From NCBI GenBank assembly GCA_030407085.1, contig CM059586.1, positions 106,777,501 to 106,841,500 on the forward strand: 64,000 nucleotides of DNA, given 5' to 3'. This document shows positions 11,961-24,742 of the stretch, piece after piece (position 1 is the stretch's first letter; every line of letters starts with the position of its first letter). The DNA is from Trichopria drosophilae (taxonomy: Eukaryota; Arthropoda; Insecta; Hymenoptera; Diapriidae). The translations under genes were made by a program, and so were the position numbers. The notes under the pieces were generated by a model that was given only the letters and a program-made list of their open reading frames with translations, was not told where the DNA came from and searched no databases.

Positions 11961-12391
11961 AAAATATCGTATTTTTTTCATTTCTGTGACGTCATTTCCG
12001 GTTCGATGTATACCATTATATGCTTACATATAAGTCGCTGCTGAGTCACACATTTCGTAGAAAAGTTGATAAAAATGAAAATTGATTGCCAATATAATTC
12101 TGAATTTATCGTAATTTTCATGTATGTTTACTCTCGCTTATAAAAGCAACGATTAAAATTTAAACGTTCTGAGTGTGCCTGTATTGAAGATTACACATTC
12201 ACGTTTAATTTTATCGGTCATAGAACTGAAAATATTATAGAATTTTCGATTTATGAAAGAAAAGTCTGCGAGTAGTAAAGTCGTCGTCGGGCGCAAGAGA
12301 GTTCATGATTAAGTCAAGCAAAATCTTTTCTTGAGAACGAGCCAATGATAAATCACAATAATATTGTTTTCGATTCAGGAGGCGTAATCTA

Positions 12392-13347
12392 TTACACTGG
12401 TCGACAAAATTGAAGCAATTTAATCTTTCGAAGATGAAAATATCTGACATTTGTGAATTCGGTCGCTGAATCCGAATCCGATAATAGAAAAATTTGATTA
12501 GTTCTTGTTTCCAAGATATATGGGGTCAAAGTTCGAAAAAACGTCGTTTTCTACTATGTTTGAGGACTCATAGCTTTTGACGGAGACGATGTAATGGCTT
12601 CAAATAATGCTTATAACCTCGAATTTTTTTGGAAAATGTAACACAATAAAATCAATGTCATTTTTCTGTATGCATGAAATACCGGTCTGATCTTGTACGA
12701 ATGTAACTACTGAAACTATTATGATTTAAATTAAAATGTTAGGCGAGCGGGAACTTTCGCCATTTACATTTTTGTGATGAACCGTTTTTAATGAAATTTG
12801 GTATTGGTATAGAAGGGTTTTTGAGCAGTCCCAAAAAAAACCCTATGTACAATTTTAATGAAGAACAGTAACATTTTAATTTTTGCCCGCCATTTTTAAT
12901 TTACAAAATTTGAGTTGAGATTTCTAACTAGCCACCCCAAATCCATTGTATACCAAATTTCATTAAAAATGGTTCCTTATAAAAATGTGAACCGCAAAAG
13001 TTCCCGCTTGCCTAATACTTTAATTTAAAGCACAATAGTTACAGTAGTTACACCGTACAAGGTCGGACCGTTATTTCATGCATACAGAAAAATTACCATT
13101 CAAGACAAAGTTTTTTTTTATTGTGTTTCCCTCATAAAGTCGAAGTTGCAAGCATTATTTTAAACCATTACCGAAGTCCTTACCTCGTCTCCGGCAAAAG
13201 GTATGGCTCCTCAAACATAGTAGAAAACGACGTTGGAAACAAGAGCTAATCAACATTTTTTATTATCGGATTCGGATTCAGCGACCCAAAATTGACAAAG
13301 TTTAGCTATTTTTATCTCCGAAAGAATTTCACTGTTGACCAGTGTTA
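12392..13347. mobile_element. Foldback MITE with CACTGG termini and TTA duplication, about 950 bp
   Basis: The left end is CACTGGTCGACA at 12395; the right end read on the minus strand is CACTGGTCAACA from 13344. TTA flanks both sides (12392-12394 and 13345-13347). The arms match through GGTCGCTGAATCCGAATCC and its complement, ACGTCGTTTTCTACTATGTT, and a segment with AACTACTG (left) or CAGTAGTT (right); the centre is near 12880. CACTG-type termini with a 3-bp duplication are typical of the CACTA/EnSpm (CMC) group, but the assignment from ends alone is tentative. No transposase is encoded, so it is non-autonomous. Confidence 0.8.
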
Positions 13348-14259
13348 GATACAGACTTTCTCATCATTAAAAATGTTTATTTTTACATCTTCTGAATCGG
13401 AAAATATTGTTCGAACCACGTAAAACTCTATTTTACACTCTTGGTTCGAAAATTGGAATTTCGGTGAGATTTCAAATCTAATGTGACGTTCAATAACGAG
13501 AATCAACAAATGCAACCTCGCCATTAAACTTTAGGAGATTTCTTCATAACACAAAGCAATTACCTAATATAACATGAGAAAGTGCAGGACAAAAAATGTC
13601 GTAAACGATATACGAATACGGCACCAATAAGTTAGTACTTGATTAATATCGAACAAAGTGGAATCATTTGTTAAGCGCTTATTCGAGTTAAGCTACCAGT
13701 GGCGCCAGCGATCGTCTCGGAAATCGTCCTATAGGGAAAAAAAGAAATAAACGTTGGCGCGATATAAAATACAGGGTCTGTTTCGAATGGCGACGCGTAA
13801 CAGCCGCTTGTTCCGTGTTCTGCCGAGTGAAAAATTGAAAATCGCGGAATGCTCTTAAGGCGCCTCTCGATGCGATGGGCAACTTACAGCAGCTAAGTGG
13901 GTTCAATCGGGCAGCAGGACGGCCACTTTTTCGAACAGACCTCGCACGCAGGTCTTTTCCTTCCCGCTTTTCCTTTCTTTCCTCCATTTTCCATTTTCCG
14001 TTTTTCTCTACCTTATCCCTCGGCGATCAGCTCGTTTCCGTTACCAGCGATTTCCACCGATTCGCGCCCATTTGTCCAGCTCTCAGTACCAGACGTTGAT
14101 AGCGATTCTTCTAAGGAAACTCAATATCTTATTTTAAAAAGATCATGAATTTACCACATTATTAAGGAACTTTTTAATAAAATTTTGAAGTAACTAGACT
14201 AGAGGCGTGTTGGTCCCAAAAAATCACCTTTCAGATTATTTATTGTGGGATTTTCATGA
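13348..14259. other. Spacer with CpG islet
   Basis: A CpG-rich islet lies at about 13680-14110, with overlapping ORFs on both strands (13688-13987 minus, 13875-14099 plus) and a pyrimidine-rich stretch at 13950-14020. None of the frames resembles a protein I know. Confidence 0.45.
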
Positions 14260-14684
14260 AAAGGAGGATGCCCACGAATATAAGTGATTTCCGCCCTTGA
14301 GATGGAACCACAAAAATTAACAAATTCGGGTAGAGTATGATGTCAACTAACACCGAATGGAAAATTTGAATGTTCTATTTTCTGGGAAAGTTGAAAAAAT
14401 CGTTGTCAAAGTCGAGGATTATACATAGAAAACTACTGGATTCTAAGTAGTAACAGTCCGCACCTACCTCGAACAACATACAGTGAGGCCTATTACTACT
14501 GAAATGACAATTATACATTTTCCTATGTATAATCCGCGGATTTAACGGCGTTTGTTAAAACTTTCCCACATCGTAAAACAATCGAATTTGCCATTAGTTG
14601 TTACTTATCATCATACTCTAACCGAATTGGATAGTTTCGGAGATTCCATCTTGGAGGCAGAAATCACCTATACTCGTCTTTTGA
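14260..14684. mobile_element. R1 foldback repeat, copy A
   Basis: An inverted repeat about 425 bp long. The left arm (about 14260-14430) and the right arm (about 14520-14680) match in inverse orientation through words such as GAGTATGATG, GGGAAAGTT and GGATTATACATAG. The centre is a hairpin core: AGTAGTAACAG at 14446-14456 and CTATTACTACT at 14490-14500. A second copy lies at 24349-24742 with the same arms and core. A frame in the right arm (14552 onward) can be aligned with one in copy B, but other arms of the family are broken, so I do not call a protein. Confidence 0.8.
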
Positions 14685-16080
14685 CAGCGTTTCAGGTTAA
14701 AAACTATCCATTTACCAACCCCACACACTATTTTGAATAGGTCACTTTAGGTTAGGTAAAAAGTTTAAAATTTTGAAGCGGAACACATTTTTGAAAATTA
14801 AATACTTTTTATTTTTTAAATATAGATTTCTCATTGGTGGGGCATAAGCCGTAATTAAAAAGTATTTAATTTGTTAAAAACCGACCCACGTTACATCGTT
14901 TCATTAACATTTTTGAAAAATTTGTAAGAAAATGTCCAAATTATGCACAAAAGTCAGGTTTTTATATAGCACAAAAGTGCAACCGACTTTATGAAAAAAG
15001 CCATTGAAGTAATGTATAGAAAACTGAAGGAAAATCCCTTAAGTGTTTAGCTTTCTACTGCTTGCAGTTTTCTTTGACGTTCATGACTAGAAATACAACA
15101 TTAAGATGTATCCAATATTAAGCAAGTGCATTACATGTTTTTTTGCTGTACCCCAATGTACATATTCAGCGGCAAGCAACGAATGGAAAAATCTTGAAAG
15201 CTCAGCTGAGTCACAACGAGGGCGCAGACGGTCGCGTCGAACGAAGTGGATTTCAAAGAATAACCGTCCGGTATCGAAGGATGAACGTATCCGAAAGGAA
15301 AAATGAATTTTCCCGAAGCTCATCGCTCGTTTTCCCGGGTGGAAAGTTGGGTATACGCTGGCGTTCTCGAGGCGAGTATCGCGAGTCACTAAGCAGAAAC
15401 CCGAGTAAATAGGAAAAGGCGTATCGCGTTTCTGCAGGACTGAACTGCCTTAATGCCGCAACGTAACGTAATACGTAACCGGTACGTAACAGGCTGCTGG
15501 GATAAATGTAGCGGGAGCTTTCGGCGGCGACAAGCGCCAGCCGTTAACGCGCGATATGATTATACGCTTCGAACTACGTGCGAATGATTCGTTATTGTGT
15601 TTATATGCGAGCAAGGGGCGCCTGCCTGCCGGCCGACAGATAACGAGCGTAAAACGCCTCTGTTCCCAACCCCCTCCCCCCCTTTTTTTACGAGACGCAT
15701 TTCTTTTTATTAGTGGCGAGTCACGCGTGCAACGAAGGTATCGGGGGCACGCACGTGCGACCCTGCTTTATTTATTGTAAACACGCTTCATTTCGTTCAG
15801 AGAAAATTACGAGCTTTCCTCCTCTCGAGCTTTCCTTCGGATAAACTCCATTAACCCGCGAGCTTTTCGCATCACTCGAAGCGTACTACAATTGCGTCTA
15901 AGCGCTTTGTCGATTATGGCCGTTATACTTTTCATCGTTCTGTAAAAAAAAAATCATTTCCTTCATTGGATTGCAATGGACATTGGTATATTAGGAGATT
16001 TGCTGATGTAATTACAATCATTTCTGCAGATTTTATTAGGATTATTTACTTTATATGGTTATTCTCGGAAATAACCCCTG
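14685..16080. other. Spacer with CpG-rich islet
   Basis: A CpG-rich islet runs from about 15180 to 15900 and includes the TTACG-rich block (15447-15492) and a C-rich run near 15669. Frames overlap on both strands (15087-15389 minus, 15106-15412 plus). No protein family is recognised. Confidence 0.45.
15447..15492 (-). repeat. TTACG-rich block, copy 2 (inverted)
   Basis: On the minus strand it begins CTGTTACGTACCGGTT and ends GCGGCATTAAGGC, paralleling 5807-5856. It lies inside a CpG-rich islet, as copy 1 does. Confidence 0.5.
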
Positions 16081-18000
16081 ACTTTCAGTTACGAAAAATA
16101 TTTAGCGGAATTTGTTGAAATAAACCAATTTTTATTTTTTAATTAGGAAATGGTTTGAAACCATTCTTGAGTTTTATGTTCACTTGAAATGAATGGTAAT
16201 AAAAATTCAAAAGGAATTTTTGAGAACTTCTTGATTATGATGGAACCAGTGAAACGAATTTTTCTTTATATGGAAAATGGCTGAAATTTGTTACTAACGG
16301 GTTTTTGGGTTTGATATACGAATCTGACCTCAAAATTGAACACAAAATGGCGATTCAGATTTCGCAAAGACCAAGCAACTTTTCGTATTTTCATAAGCCA
16401 ATTTGGAATCGCTATTTTGAATTTTACCTGAGGACAGATTCATAATCAGCGAGCATAAATACCCCCGAGTTACAAATTTCATCTGGATTGAGCAGCCATT
16501 TCTTTTCAGCATACCGTTTTTCTAAAAATAATTATATTTTCTAGACTATGTTTAACATTGTCCAAAAATAAATATAATAAGGATAAAAAAATATGTAATT
16601 AATTACATTTCTAGAGATCTTGACAAAAATACAGAAGTAAAAATTTGCAACGTAATCATATTTTAATTACTTTGAAAATAAAGGCAATAGAAGTACATAT
16701 TGTTATGTGTTAGAAATTATCCGCCATTTCGAAATTACGATTTATCCCCTTAAGGTCATGAGCAAATGCTTTAAACGCTTTGATAAAGATATTTTTAACT
16801 GGTATCTACATTTGAAAATTTTTACTGGTGTTATCAGGCGTTGTCACATACGAATTTGAAGTCAAAATATTAAATTTTTTTAATTCAAGAAAGCGAATTT
16901 TAAATGTCTAAACAAACAATAAAATATAAAAATGTTACAAAAAAACAGTCACAATATAGAAACATGTTTCTAGTTATAAATATCCGTATTTTATATACTT
17001 GTTTATATTTACATAGATTTCATGAAAATTGAATTTGATTGCTTGTTCTCCAAGAGCATTTCAAGGTAAATTTATTTACATATCGTAATTTCAAATTGAT
17101 GTATCATGATGAAGAAAAGTCGTAATGGAATTCTGCGCCTGTTATATTAAAGAAAAAGAGTAGTACCATATGATTCAACAAAAGAAAAAACTCCTAATAA
17201 TGTTGTATTTTCTGTACATAACCTCAAAAATAGAAAAAACAAAACGCGTTTTTCGATGGCATAACCTCAAATATCTCAAAACCGTGACGTTGTGGGCCAC
17301 TTCTGACTTCGGATTCGGATCTTACGTACAAAATTACATTGTAAATGAACCACAACTTCCCAACAACAAAACTATGTTGACCTGTGCAATTAATTAAAAA
17401 CAGATTTTACGGATCGCTATTTTTAATTATATAAATTTGTTGCAGAAACAAATTGTCCATATTTTCAAATTGCATAAAATGGCTCAGTTATTATTTTTCT
17501 GCAACTTGCTGTTTCGTATTCAGCACATAAAATCAACAATAACTTGTACAACTATGTATTTAACAATAATAAAAAATTATATTTTTATCTCAAATATTAT
17601 TTCCGTATTTAGATTTTTTAATTTTAGATTGAAACACTTATATGTTTCAAGTATATACAATGCACAATTACTTGTACAATACTTGATAGTATTTTCTGCC
17701 TACATTCAGAATGATCAATTAATCTATTATTTGCATAAATATCATTGTAATTATAGGGTGCAATTTTCAATATACTAATGTAATATTGACTTAATAATAT
17801 TCATAAATTGTAATATATGTTATTTCTTTGTTCCAGGTAAGACTGAATAAATTGGCGCAGTTCTATGACAACAAATTTCGTGAGTGTAATTGTAATTGAT
17901 AAATATTTTCTTTTTAATACAAAACAGATTGTATTAACACTTCCATCAAAATATTATACAACTTATCCAAAAATAAGTAGCTATATTTCTAATTTAGATT
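16080..18000. other. AT-rich DNA with decayed foldback-like text
   Basis: At 16080-16510 and 17220-17340 there are phrases typical of the foldback elements here: AAAATGGCGATTCAG, GATTCATAATCAGCGAG and ACTTCGGATTCGGATC. No complete element or arm pair could be traced. The 75- and 113-codon frames at 17170-17397 and 17437-17778 have low-complexity, AT-driven composition and are not called. Confidence 0.4.
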
Positions 18001-21000
18001 TTATTTAATATTGTAAAAAAAAATGTTTGTACTAAAACTGGATCTGAAGCATAAAAATTCATTGTCAGGCCGTTGATTTTCTTTAAAAAAACTCACTTTT
18101 TAATCAATAGCTCGTTCGGTATTTACGTTTTTTTCAAAAGTAAGTACTCATTTTAAAGGTTTCTTGAAGCTCTACAATCCGTCTTTGTGATATTTTGATC
18201 TATGATGATTATTTCTCTACTTGTAGCCACATAAGGGGGAAATAAATTCGAATTTTTAGGTGTTTTGTGGCTGGCTTATTCTGCTATATATATACTAGGT
18301 AACGAAATGTCAAAAAGGAATCGATTGTACAGCTGGAAATTATGAAGAATTTGCCAATTTATACTTTATGTTTTGATAAAGATTGAGCCTACATAGTCCT
18401 TAATGTCGTAGAATTATCGATAAACACGCACCGACATTAAAAAATCCGTTTTTCGTGACATTGAAAAGGTTCCATGAGCTCAATTTTCATTGAAACTTAA
18501 TGTATAAGGGATAAATTTGGTCATTTTAGGCTCTACTTTTTCTTTTTGTGAGATTTTTTATGAAATGCTGAACGAATCGAGTTAGACCGGAAAAACGGAA
18601 AAATCGTTTTTTTTTTTATAATTTATATGGCTTTCATAAGAGAAATGTTCATCATAGGTCAGAATATCGTAAAGCTAAATTTGAGGCCTCGAAAACTTAT
18701 AAATGAACACTTATTCGTCTTTAAAGCAATGACAAATCTGAATACTTTTTCTGAAGCATCCTCCATTGTTTTCTGTACCATTTTCGATTTTGTAGATTTA
18801 TCTGCATTTTGAATTCTCACCTCTTTGCTGTTCTAAACAGTTGTAGGATTTATTAGATTCTCAATTAACAGCAGTTATTAAAAAATAGCAATTCATTACT
18901 CTTCAACCATGCTCTTTTTAGCTAAACAAATATTTGCAGATGGAGCTCAGAAGTAGTCGTTGTATACTGAACATTTCCGGAGAAGTAGCCAAATACAATT
19001 CAGCAGACAATCTCCCAATGTAAATGCTTATTATCTATAAATCACAACTAATACTCAAATCTGTGCTAGTAACTACAAAGTAGTCACGTTAGTCCTTCTA
19101 CTAAAATGAATATTAAAATCCATCTATATTTTCGAGAAGACTCGACTTTATCTCTGCTGCAACAAAAACAAATGCTAAACAAGATCGATACGGTAAAATT
19201 GCGTATTTACGATATTCTTTGGACAAACATCAACAACTTCATTGTATTCCTTTCAATTTACTATCGCATTTACTATTCTGACTTTTCTTTATACCATCCC
19301 AATTTTTGGAAGCAAAATAGCTGTGACAGCAATCCATCATTGTCGTAAACAAAGCCCCATTTTAGTCTTGGCGAAATCTACGTGATGTCAGGGAATTGCA
19401 AAAAAATGCTAATGCTGCAATATCACTATGTTATTTTTTGTCGTTACATTGTTACGACAGTTACATTGCAGCGCATAGTAGAACATGACACGTAGTAGAT
19501 ACGGACAGTAAAATCAGTCAGACTCATCCCAGATAATCATCTTGAAATGTAATATTTTCTTACTTATCAAAATTTTTATTTTTTGGTCAAGAATTTTAAT
19601 TTTTGCCAATATGCTTAAATAAACATATCTAGAATAATTCTTGTTTTTGAGAACCGAAAGTATGTATTGAAAAAAAGAAATGACGAACTCAAAGACCCCA
19701 AATTAAGACACGAAAATTTATTTGTTGAATTTCTAGAGCGTTAAATTACTGTAATTATAAACGTTGTTTAATATAACATAAACTTTAGTTTAAGTTTATA
19801 ATTAATAAAAAAGTTATATCGTTGTGTTTCTTAAATTACATTCTTACATTTTTTGTATATAAGAAATGTAAATAAATAAATATCAATTAAGTTATACCGA
19901 AAGTAGTACACTTAGAAATAACGAACAATACATACAGAACCAAAATACATTATGATTGGTCGCAACAAATGATCTATCATTTCAGAAATTATCAAAATTA
20001 GATACGGTTGGTTTAAAAACTTAAATATGTAAAAAGGTGAAAATTTCGAAAAATATCTCGAATAAAAGTTGCAGATCTACCCAGAGTGCATATTTTATAT
20101 TTAGTGCTTTTTTCTGAGTTTCCAATATTTAACGAAATAAACGAGGAAAATTATGAAAAATCATCATTTTGACAAATTTTTCAGGGTTTTCATCATGTAA
20201 ATCGCATTTGCGCCAATTTTTGTGATAGTATTAGATTTCAGTATATCTAAATACGTAGGACATAGATATAATACGATCCTGATAGGTTTTTATATTATAC
20301 AATACACTTACAGAAATTTATTTATTTATTTATTATTAATATACGGACCAAATGGTCCTCAACAGAAATGTTGTCTTTATTCTCTATTTTTATCACACTT
20401 ATAGTAAATGTGTATTTTGTGCAGATCTACCACTTTCATTTCAACATTTTTTGCAATTTATCAATATTTGTGAAAATAAACTAGAATAATTTGAGAGTTC
20501 TTAATTTTTATGGGGTTTTCTTTCATTTTCAATCGTCTAAATGGTAATGTGCTAATTTTTGCTAGAATTTTCGTTTTCAACGCATCGAATTGCGTAACAA
20601 AGCATATGTGTACTATAAATGCGACAATCGATGTCTATCCTTGTTTTAATGCGTTGATTTAAAAAAAAAGAATTCAACATAGAATAAAAACGATTCTAAC
20701 GATTTTAAAATTGTTTGCATACAGTCCGTAAGTATTCAGGTATCGAATTCAAGAATAAAATTCGATCTGCTTTTCATTGATCTGCCATTTAAGCACACCG
20801 CGGTGAGAGATTATACCAAATATCTAAAAAACTGAATTTTACAAAATTTCTAATTATTTTATACGATATTAATTTTTATACAACAATCACATGTTTCAAT
20901 AAAATGACATTTCTTTTTATTTAAACGACGAAGTACACAAACAAAAATTAGGTTTACCAGTAAAACATTTGTACAACCACACTCCACCGGTGAATGCTCA

Positions 21001-21100
21001 GAAATTAAATAAAAGAACAACATAACTAAAATAGTACAATATTTCGAAAGTAAACCTTTATTTCGAATTATAGTCTGTTGTTTTGTTTTCAGTCGCATAT
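18001..21100. other. AT-rich DNA, no gene recognised
   Basis: Only short AT-driven frames occur. A TTTA-rich microsatellite at 20318-20336 is listed separately. Part of 18200-18800 reads like eroded repeat, but I could not pair arms. Confidence 0.4.
20318..20363 (-). repeat. TTTA microsatellite beside a GGACC palindrome, possible retroelement tail
   Basis: A run of TTTA units is followed by ATATACGGACCAAATGGTCC. Read on the minus strand this is a near-palindromic word, GGACCATTTGGTCC, followed by an AAAT-repeat tail. AAAT-type tails are common at the 3' ends of non-LTR retrotransposons and SINEs. No body or ORF could be recognised upstream, so this is a weak call. Confidence 0.3.
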
Positions 21101-22060
21101 GAAATAAATAAACTTACAAAAAAAAAAGGTTTATTCATCACGTCAAATGTATTGTTCGACTGCCGACACCAGCGCCGATAGCCCAACGAGAATTTCGCTC
21201 GTAAAGGTGTAAATAGCCAGATAGCAAATTGCGGAGGATCAAATCCATTCGCGTGTAAAAAAGTTATCGATGTATTTTCACACGTGCACGATATGCTTGA
21301 ATTACATGCGGATGAACAAACGCGATCGCAAACCAATTTTTCGCATTACGCTTCTTAGTCGATACTCATGCAACCGTACATTATATTAATATAATAAAAT
21401 TCACTCGTTGTATTATTTTTTAACTTCTTAATTTTATATATGTTTACAAGATTTTAGTATTTCTAAATTCTTTAAATTACTTTTGGTTGATGAAGGAAAT
21501 ATATGGGTATTTTTAAAAAAAGACGTATATGTCATAAAAGTTGATAGTCCCACTATTGTACTGGGAAAATTGAACGACTTTAGCAATTGTTACATTTCTA
21601 AATGATGTAAAACCTATAAATTAACGAGAAAGACATTTAAACATATTTACTACTGTCCTTTCTGTTTATAAAATTTATTATGGGAGTTTTAAACCACCCA
21701 GCATCACATAAATAAAAAATGTCTGAGATATCAAATTACAGATTTTAATTAGAAACAGTTGTTGATAAAAATAACTCTTTTTTTAAATATATCGTAAAAT
21801 CCGATTTCTCGTGCATTGTTACTATTACTTGGAGTCGTACTACTGACCTGACTTATACGCACGCGTGTCCCCCATACTGCGGCCATGAAAATCCGCAGTG
21901 CCGTATTTGGCAGCGGGCCAAACTTTGGTACAGGTGCCCTCGGTTCGAGTATCCGGGGCTGAGGATACTCAATTAAGTCACGTTCCTCTCTCCGGTCCCT
22001 CGCTTGGGAGCTCTACCTAAAGATCAAACGGTCAAACCTTTCGATTTATACCCCGAAAAC
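21101..22060. other. Two CpG-rich islets
   Basis: Islets lie at about 21130-21350 and 21840-22030. The second contains GGTTCGAGTATCC, which resembles a Pol III B box with two extra bases, but no A box or cloverleaf accompanies it. No coding region is recognised. Confidence 0.4.
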
Positions 22061-24087
22061 CATGGATTAAACATTGAACTCCTCACATATTTTCGCTTTT
22101 TGTCCTTTTTCCACAGTTTCCTCTTCCTTGAACGAAAACGTGAGAGAAATAGGAAAATGTGAAAATTGTTTTCGAAATAAATAATCCTTTCTATTTTCTA
22201 CTGCAATAATAAAATTGCGATATTACTGCAATAAGATGTATGTACGTGTTTTTAAATTTTAGGAAATCTAAAGGATATACAGATTTTTTATGTTCATTCT
22301 GATCATTTCTTAAATTTTGTAGTAACAATTATCATAATATCATAATATGACTGGGTTTTGATTTACTAAATGACGTTCTAAGAGCATATCTGCATCTGTA
22401 ACTGAATACCATGCAGATGAAGAACTTAGTTCATTAAATCATTTCTTGCTGATAAAGCAACCTACAATTATAACCAAAGTTATCTATGATCTTAGTCGTG
22501 ATCTATTTATGAAATTGAAAAAAAAACTGACCTAGTCCTGTCGAAACGAAGCGCGTGTTCAGCAGTAACGTAAATCTCTCATAAATATACGTTTATTGAG
22601 TTAGAACGTATATGTAGAGTGTGGCGTGTGCCCTGCTTTTGCGAGTGGCTTATCTGCGCATCTCTAGGTAATGTTCTCCACTTGCGTTTAATTGTTGCGT
22701 TTTTTATCGTTTGCTTAACCCTTTGTCACGGGGCATATCGCAGATGACATACCTTTTCTTGCAACGATTAATCTTTTTTAAAGTACACTGCTAATGTTTT
22801 GCATTAAACAGTTTGTCATTATATAATCGGTGATTACCATCGATACATAAGTTTATCACGTGGAAGCCATATTTTTTGCAATAATTAGTGTCACAGCTCG
22901 TGCGTAATACAATCATCGTCCATACGAATTTGGCTTTCATTTGAAGCAGTGCACTAAACAAAAGTCATCATAGACAGACCTTAAAAAATTTCGTTATTTT
23001 TAATTAATCAATTTACTTAAACAAGTCTTTTAGAATTGATTGCAAATATTTGTTCCGATCAAACAAGTCTCGTTTAATACCGTCGATAACTGAATAGATA
23101 ACATAATCGAACATAGACTATAAAAGGAACTTAGTCGTGTTAGGTTCCTGTGCACAACTAGCTCCGATGAGCTGGGATGGTAAGATGGATAGTTTTCATC
23201 GGTCGCTCCATAAATCCTGGTAGAAATCCCATTGCGATGAAGGTGGATAGGAGATAGTAGGCCCCTGGTCTGAGAGATCGAAAGATGCTTTCCCGGGACT
23301 TAGGTTGGATTTGGGACGGGAGCCCGGAAAATGCTGGGATTCCTTCGTCCGATAATATTCGCCGAAGTTACCGGAAAAGAAATTCATCGACGCGATATGA
23401 TGCGCTGGACCCAGATAATTTACGGGAACACGATTTTTACGATCCATTTGGTACCAGTTTTCAAATGACATTCACGATCTCTAAAAATTATGAAGTATTT
23501 TATCAAAAATTCTGCAGCTTTGTCCAAAGGAGAAATGCTTTTGAAATATAAATTAGTTGATTCAGGAAAAATCTATTTGGAAATTATTTCATAATAATTT
23601 TTTTGCTTTATATCGTTAATGACCCCTTATTCTCACCATTGGCGACAATGCGGCTTCGGAAGGCCGGTTAGTGTGGTTAGCACCCTAGCCAGTCGAAGGT
23701 ATCTGCCTGGTCCGTTAGCTGCATATAGCCCGGACACGACACACGATACCTCTGGGAACACAGCACCGCATCGTGGTCTCTCGCTATCATTTCCCAATTT
23801 CCCCTAACGTGTGCCCTGACATCGATCCGCACGATCGACGGAATTTTCGATCCTAAAGATAACGATGTTACACGACACGACCTATTTTTTCACTGTATCT
23901 ATTTTACCTTCGCGTTTAGAGACGTAATGTTCTACTAAATTCTGTTTTGTTTCGACGAACTAAAACATTCGAAGTTCTTTCCGAGCTGTTTTTTATGTTA
24001 CAGTGTGCGTAAAACGCCATTTTAAACATATGTTTTTCTGGCAGAAAAGTTTGAAAACTTTTGTTAAAGTCACACAGACAGAAATTC
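22061..24087. other. Spacer with CpG-rich islets
   Basis: CpG-rich stretches lie at about 22540-22700 and 23160-23850. Frames at 23196-23471 (minus) and 23285-23551 (plus) overlap; neither matches a family I know. A TTAA followed by CCCTTTGTCACGGGG at 22715 has the form of a piggyBac-type terminus, without a visible partner. Confidence 0.4.
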
Positions 24088-24140
24088 AGTAGTAACAGTT
24101 AGTCTGGTCTTGTTCGCAGTAGGCGCGGACTATTACTACT
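24088..24140. repeat. Inverted pair of the AGTAGTAACAG motif
   Basis: AGTAGTAACAG at 24088-24098 faces CTATTACTACT at 24130-24140. The arms pair over 11 positions with one mismatch, the same C versus T difference seen in R1 copies A and B. It stands about 200 bp upstream of R1 copy B, outside that element. Confidence 0.6.
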
Positions 24141-24348
24141 TACATTAGTTCTATTGAAATCGAGCATTTCACAGCGCAGATATCTAAGTACTCAGACCAA
24201 AACACAGAGCGAGCTGTTACAATTTAATTTGTACTATAGCGTCTGATGCGCCACGTAAACAACAATTTTTTAAACAATTCCATGTGATAAAATACTAAAA
24301 TTTCCTTTTATAATGGAATTTCTGAGTTTCTGAGTTCATATTGAGGGT

Positions 24349-24742
24349 AGAAAGGAGGATGCCCACGAGTATAAGCGATTTCCACCCTCGAGATGGAACC
24401 TCCGAAACTGACAAATTCGGATACAGTAAGATGAGAACTAATACCCAATGGAAAATTTGAATGTTTTATAATCTGGGAAAGTTTAAAAAATCGTTGCCAA
24501 AGTCGCGGATTATACATAGAAAAATGCTGGATTCTAAGTAGTAACAGTCCGTGAACAATATACAGTGCGGCCTATTACTACTGAAATAATTGCATTCTCC
24601 TGTGTATAATCCGCGGTTTTAACGGTGTTTATTTAAACTTTCCCACATCATAAAATTATGGAATTTGCCATTAGATGTTAGTTGTCATCATACTCTAAAC
24701 AAATTTCTTAGTGTCAGAGGTTCATGGGCATCGTCCTTACCT
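24349..24742. mobile_element. R1 foldback repeat, copy B
   Basis: It matches copy A at 14260-14684 from AAAGGAGGATGCCCACGA through the central hairpin (AGTAGTAACAG at 24537-24547, CTATTACTACT at 24572-24582) to the right arm, which ends in the complement of GATGCCCATGAA near 24725-24736. The right arm lacks about 35 bases that the left arm has (the part with ATAAGCGATTTCCACCC). No protein is called. Confidence 0.8.

Larger units (their letters stand above)
9913..12391. other. AT-rich DNA with a G4 motif and repeat-like text
   Basis: It holds a short CpG-richer patch at about 10210-10490, a C-tract cluster at 10942-10963 (listed separately), and repeat-like sequence at about 11480-12050 that includes CGACGCCATTTTGGAGG. 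No coding region is recognised. Confidence 0.4.

Noticed and set aside
21925..21975. Possible tRNA B box (GGTTCGAGTATCC)
   Set aside because: Two extra bases in the box, no A box and no foldable cloverleaf.
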